Positions 24,756 through 31,510 of a DNA stretch of 42,574 nucleotides are shown here, in pieces (positions within the stretch are counted from its first letter, which is position 1; the number at the start of each line of letters is the position of its first letter). Below the pieces are notes generated by a model, which saw nothing but the letters and a program-made list of their open reading frames with translations, did no database searches and had not been told where the DNA came from. Source of the stretch: Acidimicrobiales bacterium (GTDB lineage: Bacteria; Actinomycetota; Acidimicrobiia; Acidimicrobiales; Acidimicrobilacustridaceae). The DNA is taken from assembly GCA_030830565.1 (NCBI GenBank), contig JAURMR010000010.1, positions 1-42,574 of the forward strand, written 5' to 3'. Made by a program: the position numbers and the translations under genes.

Positions 24756-25840
24756 TTCACTGTTTCTTTAGGGAGTGAGCAGATGTAGCCAAGTTTCGGA
24801 TTCGGATGACCGTTTTGAAGTGTTTCGTAAACGCTAAGGACCTGGTCCTCGCCGATGGCGTGAGAAAATTCAATCCAGGAGTCGGTCCACTCTGAATAGT
24901 TCGACCAAGCCGAACCGATCCGGGCGTCAAGAGTGTCTCGGCCCCATTCTTTGGTGCGCTTTGCGATTTGGGATGGAGCGAAAAGAAACTCAGGCTGCGG
25001 CGCGACGAGCGCACTGGCGTCGGTGGCCTTGTGATTCCAATTTGTGTTCCCAACAACCATCGAATGGTGGAGGACGCCCTCGAGGTGGGAATGAACGGAG
25101 CGAAGCAGATCTTGGTTGCCAGCGATGTCGACATAGACCGAAGCGATCGTCTTGATGCTCGGGAACTCGTCGTAGCAAACGACTTCCGAATACACGTTGA
25201 GTGCTTCGACGAATGAGCGATTGTCGGCGGAAGTAAGACCCACCGACGTCAACCCTCGATGTTTAGCGAGCTGAGCGAATCCGATCGCGGTCTTGCTTGA
25301 AGCGCTTGAGACAATCGCTTGCGCTGCACCGAAATCCTCGTTGTCGAGCAAAAAGTCATCGATAACGAAACTTGTGAAGAAGAGTGGGTACAGCACCATC
25401 TGCTGAGGTTCGCGTTCAGCGTCGTAAACGGGATCAGCCGCGCACCGTTGGTAACGGTTGTACGCGCCCGCAAGGCCGACGCGGTGCGGTGCGATATCAC
25501 CGACACCGCGGTCGTCGATCTTGCCCGGAGTGATGATCGTTTCTGAACTCATCGGAAGAAATCCGAAAAGACGTTCGCCGCTGGGAAGCTCGTCGCACTC
25601 GCTCTCGATGACCTCGGCAAATCCCCAGGTTGGGATTCGGCCCCAACCGGAATTGAGCTCCTCAGTCGGAAAGACCTCCCAGTACCGCAGCATGTCGCCA
25701 AAAACGCCGTAGGTAATGTTGTTGGTCGTGAGTGCAAAGTGGTCGATGCGGAGGCGGCATTGACCAGGCGAAAGTGGCGTGGGCGTGTCGGTCACGATCC
25801 GAGTTTCGGAGAGATCAGCACGATTGGTCTCAAGGGTCAT
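24752..25840 (-). CDS. DUF2855 family protein (MDR-like)
   Basis: The 362-residue protein belongs to DUF2855, related to medium-chain dehydrogenase/reductases: an N-terminal GroES-like part (LSPGQCRLRIDHFALTTNNITYGVFGDMLRYW in outline) and a nucleotide-fold-like part with IVSSASSKTAIGFAQLAKHRG. The usual glycine-rich NAD(P) loop is replaced by SSASSKT. The reaction is unknown. ATG 25840 is used; GTG 25847-25849 is three codons upstream. It is the first gene of the operon and lies behind a good TTGACA, 17 bases, TAAGAA promoter. Confidence 0.85.
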   Translation of the reverse strand: MTLETNRADLSETRIVTDTPTPLSPGQCRLRIDHFALTTNNITYGVFGDMLRYWEVFPTEELNSGWGRIPTWGFAEVIESECDELPSGERLFGFLPMSSETIITPGKIDDRGVGDIAPHRVGLAGAYNRYQRCAADPVYDAEREPQQMVLYPLFFTSFVIDDFLLDNEDFGAAQAIVSSASSKTAIGFAQLAKHRGLTSVGLTSADNRSFVEALNVYSEVVCYDEFPSIKTIASVYVDIAGNQDLLRSVHSHLEGVLHHSMVVGNTNWNHKATDASALVAPQPEFLFAPSQIAKRTKEWGRDTLDARIGSAWSNYSEWTDSWIEFSHAIGEDQVLSVYETLQNGHPNPKLGYICSLPKETVK

Positions 25841-25870
25841 CGGGAGCACTTTCAGCGAGCAGTTGGGAAT

Positions 25871-25899
25871 TTCTTAGCGACTCCGACAGATTCTGTCAA
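25871..25899 (-). promoter_or_regulatory. Promoter of the DUF2855-dehalogenase operon
   Basis: On the minus strand TTGACA (25899 to 25894) and TAAGAA (25876 to 25871) are separated by 17 bases. The -35 box overlaps the palindrome at 25885-25897. Confidence 0.7.
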
Positions 25900-25920
25900 T
25901 CGTCTTGACAGAATTCCGTC
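25885..25920. promoter_or_regulatory. Double palindromic operator for the TetR regulator
   Basis: GACAGATTCTGTC (25885-25897) is a perfect palindrome around one central base. GACAGAATTCCGTC (25907-25920) is a second palindrome with one mismatched pair. Their centres are about 22 bp apart. The -35 boxes of both divergent promoters (TTGACA on each strand) lie partly inside them, so binding would block both. Confidence 0.7.
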
Positions 25921-25931
25921 GGCGGTACGAT
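25905..25931 (+). promoter_or_regulatory. Promoter of the cysteine-rich protein gene
   Basis: TTGACA (25905-25910), 15 bases and TACGAT (25926-25931). Six bases later comes the ATG at 25938, so the mRNA is probably leaderless. The -35 box overlaps the second palindrome. Confidence 0.55.
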
Positions 25932-25937
25932 CCCCCC

Positions 25938-26624
25938 ATGACTTCCGCGTCGACTCCCGCGCCGTTCGATGCGAACGATTCGGCGAACCCCGTAATTGTC
26001 GACGGAGAGGTCACTTGGACATTCGATGCGCAGTTCCTCTCCTCGAACTGGACATGCATTTGGGGTCGAGGTTGTTTGGGGATTCACGACGAACCCTCTG
26101 AAGATCTGCAACAAGGGTGCTGTTCTGTCGGAGCGGAACTCGATGGCGAGGACGAGTCGAGAATGATCAGTGCCTTTGCGGCAATGATCGATCCTTCACT
26201 GTTTCAGTTTCACGACGCAGCGCTTGATGGTGGGGTATTCGCCAATGAAAAGGCGACGAATACTCGTGTTGTCGATGGCGCTTGCATCTTTCTTAATCGG
26301 CCTGGTTTTGCGGGCGGAGCCGGTTGTGCGTTGCATCTTGCAGCCGTCGAAAGTGGCGAATCGCCGATCGACTGGAAACCATCGGTGTGCTGGCAACTAC
26401 CAATCAAAATTGACTGGGTTGAAGCCTCGCCGACGACCGAGACGGCAACGCTGCGTCGTTGGTCGCGCGCCGATTGGGGAGACGAAGGCGAGACGATGGC
26501 GTGGTGTTGCACCGAAGGTGACCGTGCCTATGTCGGCGATCGGCCGGTGATCGAGTCGCTCGCTGCGGAACTCACTGAACTTGTGGGCGAAGAAGTGTTC
26601 GTGGAACTCAAGCGACGCCTGTAG
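25938..26624 (+). CDS. Cysteine-rich protein, resembling YkgJ/DUF3109 metal-binding proteins
   Basis: The 228-residue soluble protein has nine cysteines (40, 46, 61, 62, 116, 130, 151, 190, 191). The order GCC, C-x13-C and WKPSVCWQLPI recalls YkgJ/DUF3109 proteins, which bind zinc or an iron-sulfur cluster through CC, C and KPxxCxxxP positions. Here the pattern is extended by a C-terminal WCC pair. A metal-binding or redox role is inferred. It is divergent from the dehalogenase operon and shares its operator region, so it is probably controlled by the same TetR protein. Confidence 0.8.
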   Translation: MTSASTPAPFDANDSANPVIVDGEVTWTFDAQFLSSNWTCIWGRGCLGIHDEPSEDLQQGCCSVGAELDGEDESRMISAFAAMIDPSLFQFHDAALDGGVFANEKATNTRVVDGACIFLNRPGFAGGAGCALHLAAVESGESPIDWKPSVCWQLPIKIDWVEASPTTETATLRRWSRADWGDEGETMAWCCTEGDRAYVGDRPVIESLAAELTELVGEEVFVELKRRL

Positions 26625-26708
26625 TCACCGATTCAGTCAACTGGCAGTAGCGGCGTTGCATCAGCACCTGAACACGTAGAACGCTTGAGGTTTGGCAAGA
26701 CGTGGTGA

Positions 26709-26736
26709 GTCATGGGTGCTTGAATGCGCCCATGAC
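26709..26736. promoter_or_regulatory. Inverted repeat over the ALDH start codon
   Basis: GTCATGGG (26709-26716) and CCCATGAC (26729-26736) form a perfect 8-bp inverted repeat 12 bases apart. The right arm contains the ATG at 26732. It could be an operator or an mRNA hairpin hiding the start codon. Confidence 0.45.
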
Positions 26737-28093
26737 TTCTGTGGCTGACACACTTCGAATTGCCTACAACAAGGGGCTCACTCGGCCGTTGGCGTGGCGT
26801 AAGCATCAACTCGAGCAGATGGTAAAGATGCTTGAGGAGAATGAATCAGCATTTCTTGACGCGCTTGCGACCGACCTCGGCAAGCCGCGTGTCGAAGGAT
26901 TTATCACTGACATCGCATTCGTGACAAGCGAAGTGAAGTCAATGATCAAGAACCTTAAGAAGTGGAACAAGCCCGAACGTGTTGGGACGCCACTTGTGGC
27001 CATGCCTGGTAAATCGAGTCTCATCCCTGAACCGGTGGGCGTTGTTCTGGTGATTGCACCCTGGAACTACCCAATCCATCTTTTACTGGTTCCCGTTGCT
27101 GGGGCAATCGCTGCAGGTAACGCAGTGGTGATGAAGCCATCGGAAGTCACAGAATCCACCTCTGCATTGTTGGCAACACTGGTACCGAAGTATCTCGATA
27201 GTTCGGCGATCGCCCTTGTCGAGGGCGGAGTTCCCGAAACAACGGAACTCCTTACGCAGCACTTTGATCACATCTTCTACACCGGCAACGGCACTGTTGG
27301 TCGAGTTGTTATGGCAGCAGCGGTAAAGAATCTCACGCCCGTCACGCTCGAACTCGGTGGCAAGAGTCCGGTCATTATCGATGCAACCGCAAATCTTCGC
27401 GTTGCTGCTCGACGAATTGCATGGGGCAAGTGGCTGAACGCAGGACAGACCTGTATCGCACCCGATTACGTGATGGTGAATGCATCGGTGCGTGACGGTT
27501 TTGTAGAAGAACTTGGGAAAGCGGTCGCGGAATTCTTTGGTTCCGATCCAAAGGAGAGCAAGAGTTACGGACGCATCGTGTCTCCCCACCACTTCGCTCG
27601 GGTGTCATCGCTCATGGAAGGTGGGACCGCAGTGATCGGCGGCGAGACCGACGCATCGACGCGTTACATCGCTCCAACTGTTCTTCTCGACGTGAATCCC
27701 GATGCACAGATCATGAAAGAAGAGATTTTCGGTCCGCTCCTTCCCGTCATCGATGTCGCTTCGACTGGCGAAGCAATTGCTCACATCAATGCAAATCCGC
27801 ATCCGCTTGCGCTGTATCTCTTCACCGGCGACAAACGTGTCGCCGCCGATGTTGTCAATCGAACAACGGCTGGCGGAGTCACTGTGAATGGAACAATCAT
27901 GCATTTCTCGAATCCGAATCTTCCATTCGGTGGAATTGGCGAAAGTGGTATGGGTGGGTATCACGGCAAGGCTGGAGTTCGTTTGTTCCAGCACATGAAA
28001 CCCGTGCTGACCCGTGGAACCAAGATCGATCCATCAATTGCGTATCCGCCATACACCGATCGCAAGGCAAAGATCTTTCGTAAGGTTCTTTGA
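26732..28093 (+). CDS. NAD(P)-dependent aldehyde dehydrogenase
   Basis: The 453-residue protein is a complete aldehyde dehydrogenase of the short ALDH3-like type: PWNYP with N112, K135, E207 in ELGGKSP and catalytic C241 in GQTCIAPDY. It oxidises an aldehyde, probably aliphatic, to the acid. The frame opens at GTG 26702, but ATG 26732 matches the family N-terminus (TLRIAYNKG). A C-terminal hydrophobic anchor, common in fatty ALDH3, is absent. The gene seems to stand alone. Confidence 0.93.
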   Translation: MTSVADTLRIAYNKGLTRPLAWRKHQLEQMVKMLEENESAFLDALATDLGKPRVEGFITDIAFVTSEVKSMIKNLKKWNKPERVGTPLVAMPGKSSLIPEPVGVVLVIAPWNYPIHLLLVPVAGAIAAGNAVVMKPSEVTESTSALLATLVPKYLDSSAIALVEGGVPETTELLTQHFDHIFYTGNGTVGRVVMAAAVKNLTPVTLELGGKSPVIIDATANLRVAARRIAWGKWLNAGQTCIAPDYVMVNASVRDGFVEELGKAVAEFFGSDPKESKSYGRIVSPHHFARVSSLMEGGTAVIGGETDASTRYIAPTVLLDVNPDAQIMKEEIFGPLLPVIDVASTGEAIAHINANPHPLALYLFTGDKRVAADVVNRTTAGGVTVNGTIMHFSNPNLPFGGIGESGMGGYHGKAGVRLFQHMKPVLTRGTKIDPSIAYPPYTDRKAKIFRKVL

Positions 28094-28305
28094 CGTAACG
28101 AACTACGAGTTGCGAAGCCTGCTTGGAGGTAGCAACAGGGGAGCGGAGGTTCTTTGTACGTTGAAGAATTCCACCGCTTTCCGGGGACGCTAGGTACCCT
28201 CCCAGAAGAAACCCGCTTCTCGAGGGAACTGCGTTGCTGACAATCGGCTGTTGTGTTCGTCGAAACGATCTCTTCGTCTCGTAGAAGCACGACGAAGGGA
28301 TTGTC

Positions 28306-29442
28306 ATGTCCGCATCTTCCTCCTCTGAGGTTCGAGATGGCATTGGCCATGTTCCAGTTCGACCGGTGGCAGTTGTCTACTGCGAAGGGAACTTCGGAAA
28401 AATCGACGGAAAGACCGCAAATGGACTCGTTCGTCAGAGCGAAGCGTATGCAATTTCGTCTGTCATCGACAGCACGTGTCATAAACGTGACGCCGGGATG
28501 GTGCTCGATGGCGTGCCAAATGGTGTTCGGATTGTTTCTGATCTTGATGAAGCGCTTGCCTACGGGCATGGCAACCCTGGCGTCTTCATCGTCGGTTTGG
28601 CGCCGACCAGCGGACTTCTCTCGCTTGAAGAACGCAATGTGATTCTTCATGCGATTGCGCGCGGCCTTCACATCGTGAGTGGATTGCATGAGTTCCTCAC
28701 CCAAGACCCGGAGTTTGTTGCTGCAGCTCATGGCGCCGGTGTGCTCATCACTGACGTTCGAATGCCCCGAGAGAAGAAAGATCTTCGAATGTTCACTGGT
28801 CGCATTAGGGACGTGACCTGTCCAAGGATCGCTGTTCTTGGGACTGATGGGGCCATTGGAAAACGAACGACCGCAACGATTCTCACAAAGGCCCTCAACG
28901 ACCATGGAATCCGAGCGGTGATGGTGAGTACCGGCCAAACCGGGCTTATCCAGGGGGCTCGATACGGCGTTGCACTTGATGCCGTGCCGGCCCAATTCGT
29001 GACTGGTGAACTCGAAGCGACAGTGCTTGAAGCATTCGATAACGAGAATCCTGATGTGATCATCGTTGAGGGCCAGGGAGCACTGAGTCACCCGACGTAT
29101 TTGAGTTCAACGGCAATTCTGCGCGGGAGCCAACCGCAAGGTGTTGTGCTCCAACATGCACCAACACGGAACTACGTAAGCGATTTTCCTGACTTCCCAA
29201 TGCCCAGCGCCTCAAGTGAAATCAAGCTCATAGAGCACTTTGCCAACACGAAGGTCATTGGGCTGACAATCAACCATGAGGGCATGACTGAGTCGGAGGT
29301 TGGCACTGCGATCGCGGGATATGAGATGGAACTTGGAATTCCAGTCACCGATGCTTTATGGCGATCGGGAGATCGACTCGTTGCGATGGTTGTTTCCGCA
29401 TTCCCTTCGCTTCAGTCGGGCGAACCGCTTGATGTCCCTTGA
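28306..29442 (+). CDS. dgcN: DUF1611 protein, DgcN-like D-amino acid N-acyltransferase
   Basis: The 378-residue protein matches DUF1611 along its length. It has an N-terminal Rossmann-like part (VAVVYCEGNFGKIDGKTANGL) and a C-terminal P-loop-like domain with G179-TDGAIGKRTT, then VIIVEGQGALSHP. DgcN of this family takes part in D-glutamate breakdown by N-acetylating it. The next gene, overlapping by four bases, is a racemase, which fits a role in D- or L-amino acid interconversion. AGGGA lies five bases before the ATG. The exact substrate here is inferred. Confidence 0.88.
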   Translation: MSASSSSEVRDGIGHVPVRPVAVVYCEGNFGKIDGKTANGLVRQSEAYAISSVIDSTCHKRDAGMVLDGVPNGVRIVSDLDEALAYGHGNPGVFIVGLAPTSGLLSLEERNVILHAIARGLHIVSGLHEFLTQDPEFVAAAHGAGVLITDVRMPREKKDLRMFTGRIRDVTCPRIAVLGTDGAIGKRTTATILTKALNDHGIRAVMVSTGQTGLIQGARYGVALDAVPAQFVTGELEATVLEAFDNENPDVIIVEGQGALSHPTYLSSTAILRGSQPQGVVLQHAPTRNYVSDFPDFPMPSASSEIKLIEHFANTKVIGLTINHEGMTESEVGTAIAGYEMELGIPVTDALWRSGDRLVAMVVSAFPSLQSGEPLDVP

Positions 29443-30497
29443 GTGCCCCACGGATTGAAATTGACCTCGCAAAGATCTCATTGAATGCGGCGAGTCTGGT
29501 TGCGCTCGCTGACCAAAAGGGAGTCCGAGTTACGGCAGTGACGAAGGCTTTCGGCGGGCGACCCGATATCGCTCGTGCACTCGTCGGTGCCGGTGTTGCC
29601 GCACTGGGCGACTCGCGAATTGAAAACATTGAACGATTGCGAACTGATTGTGTGCAGTCGCCCGCAATCTTGATTCGTTCGCCAATGCCGAGCCAAGCGC
29701 GTCGTGTTGTTCGAAATGCAGAGATCTCGCTCAACACAGACCTCGAAACGATTGAGTTGCTATCGAAATTTGCAGTGGATCTTGGAGTCGTTCACGGGAT
29801 CGTCCTTATGGTCGAACTTGGTGATTTGCGAGAAGGATTCATGCCAGAAGAGATGGATGCCGCGCTCAAACACGTGCTTACGCTGCCGCAACTTCATTTC
29901 GCAGGGATCGGCACGAACCTGGCCTGCCGAAGTGGCGTCATCCCCGATGTGCAAAATATGGGCGAACTCTCACGTCTGGCCGATCAACTCGAGGCTGATC
30001 ACTCGGTGAGTATTGATGTCGTTTCGGGTGGTAACTCCGCAAACCTCGACTGGCTTACGAGTGGAAATCCAATCGGGCGCGTGAATGATCTGCGTCTCGG
30101 GGAATCGATTCTGCTGGGTTGCGAACCGCTCCATCGACGGCCGCTCGAGGGCCTTCACCAGGATTGTTTTGCGGTTATTGGTGAAGTCATCGAGTCACGC
30201 CGTAAGCCGACGACGCCATGGGGGCAAACAGCGCAGTCGGCTTTCCCGCGCGACAAAGATGTTTGTAAGGGAGGCGGTGAATGGCAGACGATCGTTGCAA
30301 TCGGACGACAAGACACTGACCCGGAAGGTCTTTCGATGCCTGAAGGGGCGACGTACCTCGGCGCAAGTAGTGATCATCTCGTACTTGGCACCGAGCAGCA
30401 GCACCGAGCTGGTTCGGAATTGAGGTTCGTGCCGGACTACAGCGCGTTGGTGCGTTCAATGACCTGTTCAAGCGTTCGGCAGGTGCGTTGCACGTGA
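29439..30497 (+). CDS. PLP-dependent amino-acid racemase (ornithine/alanine racemase-like)
   Basis: The 352-residue protein is a fold-type III PLP enzyme: IEIDLAKISLNAASL, then K36 in VTAVTKAFGG as the PLP lysine, DSRIENIERLR, and VLMVELGDLREGFMPEEM. This is the pattern of Clostridium-type ornithine racemases rather than biosynthetic Alr. It starts at TTG 29439, overlapping the DgcN stop (TTGA), so the two proteins are translationally coupled. The pair suggests racemisation followed by N-acylation, or the reverse. Substrate preference cannot be read from sequence. Confidence 0.88.
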   Translation: MSAPRIEIDLAKISLNAASLVALADQKGVRVTAVTKAFGGRPDIARALVGAGVAALGDSRIENIERLRTDCVQSPAILIRSPMPSQARRVVRNAEISLNTDLETIELLSKFAVDLGVVHGIVLMVELGDLREGFMPEEMDAALKHVLTLPQLHFAGIGTNLACRSGVIPDVQNMGELSRLADQLEADHSVSIDVVSGGNSANLDWLTSGNPIGRVNDLRLGESILLGCEPLHRRPLEGLHQDCFAVIGEVIESRRKPTTPWGQTAQSAFPRDKDVCKGGGEWQTIVAIGRQDTDPEGLSMPEGATYLGASSDHLVLGTEQQHRAGSELRFVPDYSALVRSMTCSSVRQVRCT

Positions 30498-30590
30498 AGT
30501 GTTGTTCGTGAGATGAAGTGAGGGGTGGACCCCAGTTGATTCCCGATTCTCTAAAGTGCGAGACCAAGCGCTGGCGAGAGGTTCGTATCG

Positions 30591-31448
30591 ATGCCCGATT
30601 GGAATGCCATAGCGAAGAGAAACTCGCGATCAGTTCAGACGACGATCGGGTGGATCTTTTGGGATCCCGGCGCGGTGCAGCGTTTCGAGGCCCTTGGCCT
30701 TCCGGGACCGATCGGTTACATCGCATCTCGTTGCGCTCCGCTTTCTGCCGCGGGACCGGACGCAGTCATCGCTGCATTCGGATCCATCAGTCCTCAGGCG
30801 ATCGCGTTCACCTTTGATTTGGTGGCGGCAACGACGGACTTTGCGTCCGTCTGGAGGGCGCGGAACGAAGCGGTTGTCGAAGGCCTCCACAACTACGCAC
30901 CGGAAATCGTTCCTGCACTTGAGGAACTTGGATCCGAACTTTGGCCAGTCGTCGATCAATTGCCTACCGCCGGACGCGTTTTCTTTGCTTCGCATCTGAC
31001 GATGGAGCGGCCAGCAGACCCACTGCTTTCGGGCTGGCACGCAGTGAACTGTTTGCGTGAATGGCGCGGCGACTCACATTGGGCAGTGGTTGCTGCATCG
31101 GGCCTGACAGGTATTGAAGCGTCGATCCTCCATAACGCATGGTTGGGTTACGAAGACGGTTGGCTGCCGACATCCCGTGGAAGTAGCGCAGAAGAAATTC
31201 AGGTTGGATGGGATCGGCTTGCGGCACGTGGCGTTGTCCGAGATCGAGTCGTCACTGAGGAAGGTTTGTCACTCCGTCAACAGATCGAAGATGACACCGA
31301 TCGCTTAACGACGCTTCCGTGGAAACTTCTCGGTGAAACTGCATCGACCGAGTTCGCAGAGAGATTTGAACCGCCATGCGAACGCCTCCTCCTGCGAGTC
31401 GACGAAACCGCTGGGCCGAACTACCAACCCGCATCTCGACCTCATTAG
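30591..31448 (+). CDS. SCO6745 family protein
   Basis: The 285-residue protein matches the actinobacterial SCO6745 (SalK-like) family: GLPGPIGYIASRCAPLSAAGPDAVIAAF near the N-terminus, a central WHAVNCLREWRGDSHWAVVAASGLTGIEASIL in outline, and a helix-turn-helix-like C-terminal part. The biochemical role of the family is unknown; some members sit in antibiotic clusters. GAGAGG lies nine bases before the ATG. It follows the racemase by about 90 bp and may be an independent unit. Confidence 0.85.
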   Translation: MPDWNAIAKRNSRSVQTTIGWIFWDPGAVQRFEALGLPGPIGYIASRCAPLSAAGPDAVIAAFGSISPQAIAFTFDLVAATTDFASVWRARNEAVVEGLHNYAPEIVPALEELGSELWPVVDQLPTAGRVFFASHLTMERPADPLLSGWHAVNCLREWRGDSHWAVVAASGLTGIEASILHNAWLGYEDGWLPTSRGSSAEEIQVGWDRLAARGVVRDRVVTEEGLSLRQQIEDDTDRLTTLPWKLLGETASTEFAERFEPPCERLLLRVDETAGPNYQPASRPH

Positions 31449-31456
31449 CGCGAATC

Positions 31457-31491
31457 AAAGCGAAATGACCAAAGCGAGATGACCAAAGAGG
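31457..31491. repeat. 14-bp tandem repeat at a convergent gene junction
   Basis: AAAGCGAAATGACC (31457-31470), AAAGCGAGATGACC (31471-31484) and AAAGAGG (31485-31491) form 2.5 copies between the converging SCO6745 and lipase-like genes. Confidence 0.75.
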
Positions 31492-31510
31492 TTGGTGTTC
31501 AGTCCGCTGG

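Noticed and set aside
28094-28305. Intergenic gap considered for a riboswitch or terminator
   Set aside because: No stable stem-loop, T-tract or known aptamer core is recognisable; only the AGGGA ribosome-binding site of the DUF1611 gene stands out.
27961-29091. Open minus-strand frame of 376 codons
   Set aside because: It lies opposite the ALDH 3' end and the DUF1611 gene, both with clear family motifs; its translation shows no domain and is rich in Arg, His, Ser and Cys, as expected of a shadow frame.
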